Made by a program: the position numbers and the translations under genes | Notes under the pieces: model-generated | Database searches by the model: none | The model's input: the letters and a program-made list of their open reading frames with translations, nothing else | Told to the model about the DNA's origin: nothing | Part shown: in pieces, positions 10,838 through 21,700 of the stretch | How the letters are laid out: every line of letters begins with the position of its first letter | Position numbering within the stretch: the stretch's first letter is position 1 | Source: Balamuthia mandrillaris | Lineage: Eukaryota; Discosea; Longamoebia; Balamuthiidae | Reading direction: 5' to 3' | NCBI GenBank assembly: GCA_031835245.1 | Contig: JAVKOQ010000498.1 | Span: forward strand, 1-32,309 | DNA length: 32,309 nucleotides

Positions 10838-11004
10838 TATGATGCAAACGCTGATTCCATCCAGGGCTTCTTCGATCCGTTCCAGGGCAACAACGACTGC
10901 AGTACTGTACATAACCCCCCGTGGGACCTCACCAGGGAGGGGAACAAGCAAAGGCCAGCACCCACAAGCGGAAGCCAGTACGACTTGATGGACCAAATTA
11001 GGTA
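10838..11004 (+). other. orphan protein-like open segment, gene assignment unknown
   Basis: Between the transporter and the RasGEF gene one + frame is open from 10838 to a TAA at 11003-11005 and reads like protein, for example GFFDPFQGNNDCSTVHNPPW and GSQYDLMDQIR. It has no ATG. A possible 3' splice site (CCATCCAG) ends at 10864, and a GGTAAAA donor-like site at 11002 overlaps the stop. It could be a last exon of an alternative transporter transcript, an upstream RasGEF exon, or an exon relic. I could not splice it in frame to the RasGEF start without an unconvincing acceptor. A competing frame 10770-10988 is also open but lower in quality. Confidence 0.3.
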
Positions 11005-11429
11005 AAAATATCTAAACAAGGTGAACCCCTTCTTGGCGTCGGTTGCCACAGAACACACGTACGCTCGATGAGGGTTCCCTTCCTTCCTTCACTTTTTTTC
11101 GATACAAGGACAACGGACCAGCTCTTTCGCGGTCGGTCGTTGGCAACGTACGGGAGGGGCTTCACTTTCCCCCCCCCCCCTCCACGGTCCCGTCGTTCTC
11201 CTATTTTTTTGTTTTTTGTTTTGGTTTGTTTGTTTGAAGCAGGTTCTATTTTTTTTTTTAAACGATCGATTGAATTCGGGTTTTGAGCGGTAGGGCTCGT
11301 TCCTTCTTTGTTTGTTGTAAATGCTTTTGTGGTTAACATTTTTACTCACGTTTTTCTGTCATTTCTCTGTTTCAAACTCTATTGCCAGACACACAGAATA
11401 AGAGCCAAACTACAAACCGCTCTGCAATT
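11005..11429. promoter_or_regulatory. probable promoter/leader of the double RasGEF gene
   Basis: The stretch holds pyrimidine-rich runs, including a 12-base C tract near 11170 and several T tracts, and no recognisable gene. An acceptor-like CTATTGCCAG ends at 11388, 41 bases before the chosen start codon, so a leader intron is possible. Confidence 0.35.
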
Positions 11430-13363
11430 ATGTCTTCTTCAGAGGGATTACTTCTCACATCTTGCGATGACTTATCAGATGAAGAGAGCACAACAGAAAT
11501 ACTGGTGGACATGCCTTCTTCCTCAGATGGAGAGAGTGACTTGGAGGAAGAAGATGAGAGGGAACACGAAGAAAGTTCGGAAGACGAGGACGACAGGACT
11601 ACTGGGACTCCTGTCCACTCACACGTCGTGGCGCTGCCCAAAGGCATGTCTGCTTCGTGTCGCGCTCGCGGAGGAAGTGGCAGCGTAACAGGAGAAACAG
11701 AGCGGCGGCTTAACGGAGGAACCTTGAGCCAACACCGTAAAACCCCTATAGCTCAACTCGTCTCCTCCTTTCAAGAATTGGCTGAGCAGGAGAACACCGA
11801 AACGGACGACTGGACTGACACGCCCACCGAAGATGAAGAACTCTCCTCTGGAGAGTGGAGCAGCTCTCCTTCTCCTTCTACCGCTTCTCCTCTCTCCATG
11901 ACCGTCACTAACAAAAAGGTTCGCAGAGGAAGCAACACCAGTCGGCGGTCGATCTTTCCTTCATCATCTTCGAGTTCTTCGCTTCAAGGAGGAGGTTCAG
12001 ATGAACAAGTGACAGGAGAGCCAAGTGCGCAACAACAACGAGCATCCAACCATCCTCCTCCCTCCAAACAAAGATCCTCCAAAGCTATGAAATTGTTAGG
12101 CCTCGTCGAAGACGAACAGGGCTCGCCAGCTGCCAGTCCCGCCGTGGCCAACAGGAAGAAGCAAAGAGCAAGAACGGTGGGGCCTACGCGCAAGTCCTCT
12201 TCCGCTTCTGGCGGTAACGAAAGCTCCCCTTCTTCTGCTTCATCCTCTCCAGCGGATCCTACCAAGAGAGTTCGCAGCGTGAGCAGACGACACAGCAATC
12301 CTATTGGTGGTGGTAACAGCGGTCCGTCTTCTCCCGCTGGATCCAAGAGACCCAAGAGTCCAGGCAGGAAAGGCAAAGTAGATAAGCTCAAGAAGGAAGG
12401 AGCCTCTTTGTTGCGCCCTTCTCGTTCTAGCAGTGACTTGCCGACTCGAAGGGTTCGTCCTTCCCCTCTCTCCTCTCTTTCTCTCTCACTGTTCGCTTTC
12501 TCTCTCTGACGACATGCGGTTATATCAAACAAAAGCCTCAAAAGCTGTTTAGCATGGGTTATGATCCCCGCAAAATAAACTTTACATCTGGGATGCAACG
12601 CAGCCGATCACTACCGTTGGAGCCGCCTAGTCCCGATACCGATGACCCTTATATCAATTGTGTGAAGGTAGCTTCCGTCGATGAGCTCATTGCAAAGCTT
12701 TTGGATGACGATTATCTCAAAGAAGGTTTGCTCTTCCATTCACTTCTTGTTGGTCTCAAAGAAGGGTTGTTTATCTCCTTGTATCTTATTTGTCTTGATA
12801 TCTCAGATGAGGACTATGTGCAACATTTCTTGTATTTATATCGCTTCTTTATCAAGCCAAAGACACTATTGAAACGACTTCAAAACCTGTTTGTATCACC
12901 TCTTTTTTTCTCGGCCAGCCTACGCTAGGCGTTATGTCTGACTTAAATGCTTTGCTCTCCGTTTTTGTGTTTGTTAGTTATCGACAAGAACCTAAAGGAG
13001 CTACTCCTGAAGCACTTGCCCAGTCTCAAGCTCAACTTGTTGAAACTCGGAAGAGGTATGATACACGGTTTGCTTCTGTTTTTGGAAAAGGGTTCTCACC
13101 ACTCTCTTCTCTCTCTCTCTCTCTCTCTCTCTCGCTCTCCCACTCTCCATCTCCTGGGTTTTAAATAGGATAATTGCTATTCTGAAGAAGTGGATAGAAA
13201 TAAGTTTTAACGATTTGAAGGATGACTCGAAGTTTATGTACAAGTTCATGTACTTTGTTAATAACGTGTTAACCTATCAAGAAAAGGTTGACAGCAAGAT
13301 TGGCCAAGAGCTGACCAGACTAATTGAACAAAGAAACATGGTCGGCAGAGAACTGGTAACATC

Positions 13364-13400
<37 letters not shown>

Positions 13401-16400
13401 TGACAATGAACTTCTACTCAACAGAAAGAGAAAGAAGAACGTAAGAAGCGATGGAACATGGCATTAGTTGTCGACCACAAAAATGTGCCACTTCAAAAGA
13501 AGGCCGGTTGGTTGAACTTTATGGAGCTGCACACCAAAGATCTGGTAGAGGAGTTAGCTTTGATAGAGAGAAACACGTTCGTGGCCATAAAACCGACCGA
13601 GTTCCTGGGAGGACTCTGGGACACCGGCAGCGAGGAGGACGTAAAACGGCAGGAAAACTATAGGAAATGGGAAACGCAGCAAAAGAGGATAGAGCAGTGG
13701 GTCATCACCGAGATGCTCACTAGACCTAACCTGAACGAACGTACACAAGCTCTCAAGAAGTTTATCGACATTGCTAAGGTCCCATCTTTGCCTTCTGTTC
13801 GTAACTTTTTCTTATTGAAGCGGTTTTTGTGTTGCCCAAACAGAGATCATTTAAAATTGGGAACTTGAACACGACTTCAACCATTCTGGAGGCGCTAAAG
13901 TCACCAGAAATACAACGACTGACGCGAACCTGGGAGAACCTTGCCCAAAGAACAATGGCAGCAATGGACAAAATCCTGTTCATCATGAAGCCTCTTCAAC
14001 AGAATTACATTGACTATGTAACATTTCTTCGTGATGCCAAGTCCACCTCCATTCTTCCTTCCGTCAGTACGTATAGATTCTTCCTGCTTGTGTATTAACG
14101 TTTGTTTAGAACAGAGTCTCACTATCTGTATTCAGATATTTTTACAAGAGAAATCAAAAAGTTGCAATTAAGAGCACGTGTGCCTCCGGAAAGACCTCGG
14201 GGTCAACCTGGTGCTTCAGAGATTGGAGAAGATTCTGACAACACAACTGGAGGTGAGAGCCATGAACATGAAGGACATCACGATCAACAATCGAAACAAA
14301 CAGTTGTCGTCGATGATAAGAATGCTGTTATCGACTTTATGAAGTTACGCGAGGCCATCTTCATCATGCAACAGATTCAGTTTTACCAAGAGCAAGCCGC
14401 CTTGTCCGCCTCCAACAACAATTCCAACAACAATAACAACTCGCGAGATCGCACGGACAAACCCTCCATGCAGGACCTCCTCCACGAGTACTTGCTACAC
14501 CCAAGGATACTGCCTGCTAAGGTGCAGCATTACTTCTCGTTGCACTGTGAGAGCGGAACCGACAGAGAGAGCAAAGAGATTCAGGTTGATGACTTGGAGC
14601 CGGATGTAGTCTATGCCATCAACCACGGCAAGTTCTTTGTCAAGTCTGGAAAACGGTATGCTGCACTATTTGTTGTTGGCGTTGTATTCTTATGTTTCCA
14701 ACGTGTTCTTCAAAAGGGACAAGTTGGCTCAAAAGGTGTTGGATCCGTGGCTCAACGAGCTAGACCCAGACTTTTGTGATGCGTTTGTGCTGAACAGGTC
14801 GCTCATTATGCCTGCCAAAGATTTTTTGGATCACCTTACGAAGGAATACATGAGATTGTCTCCATACGACCTCGTCACGGATCTCGGTGATGTCGATATC
14901 TCTGTGGATACTGTATGCTTTTCTTTTCTTTCTTTTTTTTTTTCTGCCTGTTTGCACTTTTCTTGCTTACAAACCTTTTGCCGTTTCGATTTCGATCTTT
15001 TTACAGATAAAGACTCGAATGAGAATCATTGAAGTTATTCGCTTGTGGATGGAGGTAGAGTTGACCGAATTAAAGCAAGATCCGGAATTCGTAAAGGCCT
15101 TCTCCAACTTTTGTGATAAAGCCACGTTTGTGACCCCTGACGAGGCAGGTTTCTTTATCAGCCTACGAGAAAGGTTCAAACCTAAACGCCCATATGCCAT
15201 GCTGTCCTACAGGGAACAACTCTTGGCAGCTGACAAGAACATCGCAGGGGGATCAAAGGACAAGAATGGAGCACGTGCTCCCCCGGCTGTGCCCCCCAAC
15301 ATTGGTTATATCTCTCCGGCCATGAAATGGCGAAGACCGGATGAGTTGTTAGGTCCGGAGGGCACCGAAGGCCTGGCTGCTGTTTCAGGTCCTCCTCCAG
15401 GAGAAGGCTACAACAGATCGCGTGTCTTTGACAAACAGTTCCCCAAGGAGGCAGCCCGTGCCTTTATTCTTCTAGACCAAGTATGTTCCTTTCTACTCTT
15501 TTTTCTCGTGTCTCTTCTGATCTCTGAGTTTCTTTTTTGCATCCTTTAAACTGTTTTGAATAGGCAATGCTTAAAGCGATTCCACCAAAAGAGTTGGTGA
15601 AGAAAGCATACATCGATCCGACAAGGTCTCCAAGTTTCAAGGCCATGATCGACCGCTTCAACGGGTTGAGTTTTTGGGTTGCCAGTTGCATCGTAGTGGA
15701 AAAAGACACGAACAAACGTGCACAGATCATCACCCAGTTTGTGCGGTTAGCGTGGATACTGCGAAACCTCAATGACTTTCATACCACGTATTCCATTGGT
15801 AAGAGGATTCTGTTGAATGTTGAAGATAACACAAACAATTGACCCTACATTGCACTCCAATCAACGCCAGTTGGTGCGCTTAACTCATCCGCGATAACTC
15901 GATTGAAACAAACATGGGCGGCAGTCTCAGGGAAGACTTTGACCAGGTGGAAAGAGTTGGAGGAGCTTTTCAATTTTGCTGGAAACTTTAGGAACTACAG
16001 AGACGCTCTTAGCAAGTGCAAACCACCTGTTGTTCCGTTTTTGGGTGAGAAAATACACCTTTTCTTACCTCTCTCTCTCTCTCTCTCTCTCTGTGTTATT
16101 TAAACGAGAGTTCGCCACACAGGTGATTATTCGAAGAACCTGTTCGCTATAGAGGAACACAATCCACCAAAGTTAGAGGACAAAGTTACAATCAACTTCG
16201 AGCGGTTTGTGATGCTTATGCATCAAATCCGAGCATTTCAGGCCTACCAACGCAACGCGTATGACCTGCAAGTGGATGACGGGCTCTACGATTACCTTTT
16301 TAGTGGATTGGAAGCTGAAACGCTATCTGAAGAAGAAATCCACAGGCAATCTGCAATGAGAGAAGGCAAAACAGATGGTACCATTTTTAACACAAATGTC

Positions 16401-16671
16401 CGTCTCATGTTTATGTAATGCAGCTTCTGATGATTTTTTTGTTTGTGCAGTTACTGGAGTGGAAGCAGAACATGTAGTGCACTCGCCCTTGCTTGCGAAC
16501 GGTCTCAGAGGAAACCTTCGTTCCAAGGAAAGAGATAGCGATGATAGCGATGGTTCTTCGCTGAGGGCGAACGGTTTGAAGAAGAAGAAGAGAGACAAAC
16601 ACGAGGACGGATCTTCCGGAGGTGGTTTTCTACCAAGAACGCCTTCATCTCCCTCGCTTTCCAAGGGATAA
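11430..16671 (+). CDS. tandem double RasGEF (CDC25-type) protein
   Basis: Fourteen exons: 11430-12452, 12536-12725, 12807-12888, 12978-13055, 13169-13355, 13425-13778, 13844-14070, 14110-14655, 14717-14912, 15007-15480, 15564-15798, 15871-16044, 16123-16377, 16451-16671; 1413 residues. Residues 1-370 are Ser/Glu-rich and disordered. Then come RasGEF_N-1 (about 378-515; DEDYVQHFLYLYRFFIKPKTLL), RasGEF-1 (about 548-864; AIKPTEFLGGLW and EIQRLTRTWENL), RasGEF_N-2 (about 875-1035) and RasGEF-2 (about 1105-1345). RasGEF-2 has the canonical NSSAITRLKQTW, PPVVPFLG and INFERFVML blocks. The protein should exchange GDP for GTP on Ras-family GTPases at membranes. Two full modules in one chain are unusual. 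Exon joins around 14071-14109 (a 39-base intron, GTATAG donor) are the least certain; RasGEF-1 lacks a clear PFLG block there. Start: first in-frame ATG after an acceptor-like site. Confidence 0.85.
13109..13139. repeat. (CT)n in RasGEF intron 4
   Basis: CT repeat inside the intron 13056-13168 (GTATGA donor, AAATAG acceptor). Confidence 0.8.
13367..13401. repeat. (CT)n in RasGEF intron 5
   Basis: About 33 bases of CT starting 11 bases after the GTAACA donor of the 69-base intron 13356-13424. The repeat fills half of this intron. Confidence 0.85.
16070..16092. repeat. (CT)n in RasGEF intron 12
   Basis: Short CT run in the 78-base intron 16045-16122 (GTGAGA donor, CACACAG acceptor). Confidence 0.8.
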
Positions 16672-17117
16672 CCCTTTCATTTTGTTTGTTTCCAAGAGAA
16701 ATATAAACAACTGAATGTAGACTAAACCAAGACCTCCATCTGATGCACCTTGGCAAGGTGAACTTGGTGAAGATATCACCCAACCACATGCTTTCATTTA
16801 TGGTTGAGGCACAAGCCATTGAGTCTGAAACCCGAATGGCTCAAGACAAAAGAAAAAGGCGGCTGGGGGTCGGAGTCGAACCGACCTAACCTCATCGTTA
16901 CTTTGTCCAAAAATAGAAGGACCAGCAGTAGGTAATATACAATTAAATAGCACAAAACAGAAGAGTTAGCCATCAACGCTAGAATCCTGTGAAAACTAGC
17001 TTTATTTTGCGTCGCTTGGCAGAGGTTCTGCCTTTGCTTGTTGAAGTAACTTAGCTGGGAGGTTACAACAACATTCGTTCCACATACATAGATTATTGAA
17101 ACACTCTCAACTCAAAG
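16672..17117. other. intergenic region between RasGEF and THH1/TOM1-like genes
   Basis: No protein gene is visible in this 446-base gap. It holds the RasGEF 3' end, a tRNA-like element on the minus strand (listed separately), a small inverted repeat GGCAGAGGTTCTGCC near 17019-17033, and the promoter of the downstream gene. Confidence 0.4.
16862..16926 (-). tRNA. tRNA-like sequence (T-arm/B box), probably degenerate
   Basis: On the minus strand GTCGG-TTCGACT-CCGAC (16885-16869) makes a perfect 5-bp T-arm and matches the RNA polymerase III B-box GGTTCGANTCC. It is followed by CCCCAGC as a 3' acceptor half and then a T-rich terminator (TTTTTCTTTT). A GCTGG at 16926-16922 pairs with the last five acceptor bases. 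The span is only 65 bases, two acceptor pairs are mismatched, and no good D-arm or anticodon loop can be drawn. It may be a degenerate tRNA, a tRNA-derived SINE fragment, or a tRNA whose 5' half I have misplaced. Confidence 0.3.
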
Positions 17118-17551
17118 ATGAGTTGGTCCAACGCGAAATATGATGGTGCGCATTTGTTCTTGGCTGCTCTGTATGGTTTGCTAGGACTGCTTTCGTGTGT
17201 TTGTTGGGTCCGCCTTTGGAGGAGCGGACAACCACTGTTGCGGTTAGTACACCTTCTCAGCAGTTACAACGTTACCGCTCATGCTTGTCTCGTTATTGCA
17301 GGTGGCAACTTGGCTTCCACCCTGTTTTAATCTTGGGTACCATGGGTAAGCCTTCCTTAGCCCTCTCTTCTCCAATCCGCTGTGTTTGTTGTTTTCAAAA
17401 CTAACTGAGCTGACAAGTGAGGGCTACTGCATTCTGCTTGCAACCGTTTGTGATGGAAGGTGACGTACGCATTTGGAACGTCATCAACAGCTTCCTTTAC
17501 ACCTTTCCTTCCCTCCTATTCTTTATAAACTACCTCATCGTCTTATTCTTA

Positions 17552-17598
<47 letters not shown>

Positions 17599-18524
17599 TC
17601 GTACCGGTTATATCTTTCAATTATCTTTCTCACCTTGCTTTCTCGTTCCTCTTCTCTGTTCTTCACTCTCTGTTCTTCTTACGCCAGGGCGGAGATCTAC
17701 CATTTCAAAAGAGGAATAGAGATCTTGAGGCTGCGTCCTTTGTTTTGGGTGCTGGCCGTCATGATGTATGGCTTGTATTTCTTGCTATACATTCTGGACT
17801 TTGCGTTGTACCCAAGAAGCTACACTGGGGAAGCTGAAATTCGCAACACGGTGGAGCAAGTGATACAAGTCTATACTGCTGTTATCTATCTTAGCACCGC
17901 TTCCGGTACGCCATTCGTTCGTTCATGCAAAATGATTCAATGATCCTCACATCCTTTGTATGGCTGAATGCAGCATTTGTAGTTTATGGTGTGCGTATTA
18001 GCAGCCGACTTCGTATGATTGGCAATAAACGTGGCAAGGTACTCGTTCTTCGAATAGCATTACTCACGGCCCTTGTTGCGGTATGCTTCTTTGTGAGAAC
18101 TGCTTTTGTACTGCTTAATATCTGGGATGTGAATATATCCTGGTACTGGTGGGTTGATGCAGGTATCTTATCTGAATCCTTCTCTTTCTCGCTTTCTTCT
18201 TCGTCTTGTCAATCTTGTTCTCCTTCTTCTTCGTGTTTATCTTTCTTATTTGCTTCACTCTATCTTCGTCTCTCCTAATACTATTTTATATCCATTTTCT
18301 TTGCGTTTGTTCAACTGTTATCTCCTTTCTGTCTGTTAGTTTATTATTCTTGTTTGGAATGGCTGGCGATGCTGCTCATGTTGGCCATTTTGCACAGTTC
18401 AAAGAAATCGGACAAACCAGCGGCTCCTCCACAACGGGAACTAGTCGCTGGGGAGGTGCTGCCGCCCGATATCGAAGCGGCGTCGCCTCTCCTCCACCAC
18501 GTTCAGTACTCGCCCTATCACTGA
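17118..18524 (+). CDS. THH1/TOM1/TOM3-like seven-helix membrane protein
   Basis: Six exons: 17118-17242, 17302-17345, 17418-17553, 17688-17905, 17974-18162, 18340-18524; 298 residues, close to the usual 280-300 of plant TOM1/TOM3. About seven hydrophobic segments are visible. The best family marker is the third-to-fourth helix region FFINYLIVLFLWAEIYHFKR, matching the family's FWAEIY motif, followed by a helix/loop order like that of the THH1/TOM1/TOM3 domain and a final helix VYYSCLEWLAMLLMLAILHS. In plants these proteins sit in the vacuolar membrane and bind tobamovirus replication proteins; the domain is GPCR-like and its ancestral job is unsettled. The short Pro-rich tail is cytosolic by inference. 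No cleaved signal peptide is obvious. ATG 17118 (AAGATGAG) precedes the first helix. Confidence 0.75.
17557..17595. repeat. (CT)n in THH1/TOM1-like intron 3
   Basis: About 38 bases of CT that begin within the donor itself (GTTTCTCTC...) of the intron 17554-17687. The 5' splice site runs straight into the microsatellite. Confidence 0.85.
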
Positions 18525-18769
18525 TGTTGGTCGGCAAGGAAAAACTTTTGTTCTTTGTACAAACAAGAATGTTCCTTTGTTCGCCTCTCTCTTTCTTTCA
18601 ACCGCTTTTGCTCTTTTTGCCCTCCTCATTATGTGAGGTAGACATGAGAGAGGATGTGAGATAGGCGATATGAAAAACGCGTTGCAACGAGAAAAGAGAG
18701 GAGAGGAAGTTGCTTGCTGGGAAAGAAAGGCGTGTCCCTTGTTCTACAAGGAAGAACCAGGCTCACCAG
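18525..18769. promoter_or_regulatory. gap between THH1/TOM1-like and nephrocystin-3-like genes
   Basis: These 245 bases hold the 3' end of one transcript and the 5' region of the next. The frame of the downstream gene is open upstream of its first ATG (to about 18710) but without another ATG. No motif was identified. Confidence 0.35.
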
Positions 18770-21700
18770 ATGGAGGAAGAGGCTCGTAAATTGAAGGATC
18801 TGCTGCGACTAGGCTTCATCCAAGCGGCTGAATACCAGAGAAGGTTAAGCAGGCTTGCTGGTGGGGAAGTGGACGAAGCCACGGCCGTACTGCTCCAACC
18901 GCACGCGGCACACTCCCACAGCACCACCTCCACAGTTGTGCCTGGTGAGAGTTTCTCGTGTGATGCTTTCAACGCGTTCGTCCCCTCCTCAGCAGCCGTC
19001 CCGTTTTTCTTCGAGGCAACAGCCTCTTCTTCTTCCGCGCAACAAGGTGCCACCCTCGTCAGTCTCCCTCAAACCCCTCAACAACAACACAAACGGTTCG
19101 TGGAGGAAGATGCACTCAACGAGTACCAACACAAGCCCCCTCCTCCTTCCAACGCCAACCTCTTGCATACAACAACGGGCCAAGAACAACGCTCTCAGAG
19201 CTCTGATGCGCCAAACCGCAGCATACGGCTGTTCGTCTCGTCCACGTTTAGGTAGGTTGCCTCTCTCCCCACCACATTGGGAACCCCATCCATCCCCTTG
19301 CTCATCGTTAATTCTTCAACCAATGGTCATTGTGGTCATTGTGGGTGCATCCCTTCTGACCCTTCTGTATGAAGGGATATGGGCGAAGAGCGTGACGTGC
19401 TCGTCAAAAAAGTGTTTCCAGAGATAAGGAGAGTGTGCGCTGAACGGCAGATCCATTTCATGGAAGTTGGTACGCCACGCCACCCCCCAAACTATCTCCC
19501 TCTTCTCTCTAGTGTCGTTTGACTGCTTTTCCTGTCGTTGTTGGATGTGTTGGTATAACTTCTGCTGCTTCTGCTTCTGCTTGTTCATGTGCCAACAGAC
19601 TTACGATGGGGCATCACCGCAGAGGAGGGCGCCGGAGGAAAGGTTATCTCCTTGTGTTTGAATGAGGTATCTGCTCACCTGCTCCTTCATGCCTCCTGCT
19701 TTGTTTACTTTTCAATCCAACCCATCTAACCTCTTCTTATATGCTATGCTGCTCTCTTTCGCTTGTTTTGCTTGTTATTGTGACAGATAGACAATTGTAG
19801 GCCCTATTTGATAGGCCTCCTGGGCGAGAGATATGGGTGGTCTGTTCACAGTACGGGTGGTTTGCCTGATCGATTACTATCGCAGAGCTTTGACCACGCT
19901 GCCAAGCAGGTAAGCTCATCATCGGTGTTGGTTTTTTTGTCTTAAGCTTGTGCCGCGATCACATTGCTGAATGCTGTAAAAGCATCGCTGGATCACGCAT
20001 TATCGAGATAGAAGTGTGACCGAGATAGAGCTGCTCTATGGCGCTCTGTTTTATCCAGAGTATGCCCCTTGCTCCGCTTTTTACTTCAGGGACAGCAACT
20101 ATGCCAACAACCATTTTGGCAACGATCCGCAGCAGCTGCGGAATTATGCCTCAGAAGATGACGCCTCTGCGCATAAGGTTCTTTAGCTTTTTTATTCTAC
20201 AAACATTGTCGTTGTGGTTTCCTAGCATTCTTACCTTGGCCACCCTTTCATAAAGTTGAGGAACCTAAAAGCGCGTATACGCAATAGTGGGTTACCTGTC
20301 CGAGAAAACTATCGCTCGCAAACCGAGCTAGCTGAGCTGGTCCTCAAAGACCTTTTGAGCTTCATCGAGCGGGACTTTCCTCTCTCCCAAACAGACGCTC
20401 AAAAGATAGATCATACCCTAGCACTAGATCGACAAATTCACCTTTCTCATTGCTATCGATTGGCTCAAGTGTATGTTGAAAGACCTCTTGATTATGCGAT
20501 AATAGAGCGCTATCTTGACGACACCTCCGTCAGCTCACCACTCATCATAACGGGGGACACGGGGAGTGGTAAATCTTCTCTTATTGCCGCATTTCTTGCA
20601 AAGAGATTCCTTCCCAAATCAAACGCGACGGTCAGCAACACAAAGCAACTACTCATCATCCATTTTGCTGAACTAACAGACTGTGCATTGCACAAAGTAC
20701 TTTGGAGACTCATCGGTAAGTTTTTATATATATAGACTCTATATTTTTTTTTGTTGATACGTTGAGAAATAATTTAATTTTGAATGACTAGAGGAGATAA
20801 AGGAACACTTTAAGTTGGACACCAAGCTTGAATCAGAACCAGAGAAGTTAGTGACACAGTTTTCGTCGGTGCTTACAGAAGCAGGCAGCCGTGGTAAGGT
20901 GGTTATAATGCTGGATGGCCTGAATCACCTCGACAAGAGCGGTCAACTAGCTAGTTGGCTACCTGTGACCTTGCCATCTTCTGTTAGGATCGTCATATCC
21001 CTTCCTTGTGCCACTTCTTCATCTTCATCATCGTCACCTCCTTCCTCAGCCTATTCCTCCGCCTTCGACAAACAGGAAGAAATGGAAGCTGCTACACGCA
21101 GTGATGGAGTGAAAAATACTGAAGAAAGCCAACTGCTGGGAAAACTTTTGGCCCGAGTACAAGAGTGGAAGCAACACGTGCTGACAGTATCACCATTGCA
21201 AGATGAAGAAAAAAGGCAGCTTGTGGAGATGTACCTCAGCCGCTATAGTAAAAAGTTGTCTCCGTCTGATGTATTCAAGCTCATTGAGAGTCCACTCACT
21301 GCTTTGCCCATTTTTTTGCGGACCATTTTGGAGCAGCTTCGCGTCTTTGGCAAATTCGACGAGCTGAGCAACCACATCGACTTTCTACTGCGCAGCGAAG
21401 ACGTGGCTGCCCTCTTTGAGAAGGTATTATCATCATGGGAACAAGATTACAACGCGGAGCCCCATTATCCATCTCTTGTTCAGGATACAATGTCGCTTTT
21501 GTGTGTTTCTCAAAACGGTAATTATCTTCAACCCTCTATGATTCTCGACAGATAATTTAGTCTTGTTCGCTTCTACATAAAAACAGGATTGCTAGAGACA
21601 GAGATTGTGGAGGCTCTCGGTATATCCCAACGGTTGATTTGGAGCACGTTTTTTAACGCGTGCCAGCATTCTCTTGTAAATAAATGCGGCCTACTTAGCC

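Noticed and set aside
10770-10988. 72-codon + frame after the ammonium transporter
   Set aside because: Overlaps the better protein-like frame 10838-11004; Thr/Arg/Ser-rich, no family match, probably a shadow.
11308-11688. 126-codon + frame overlapping the RasGEF start
   Set aside because: Out of frame with the RasGEF exon, which continues coherently into the RasGEF domains; a shadow.
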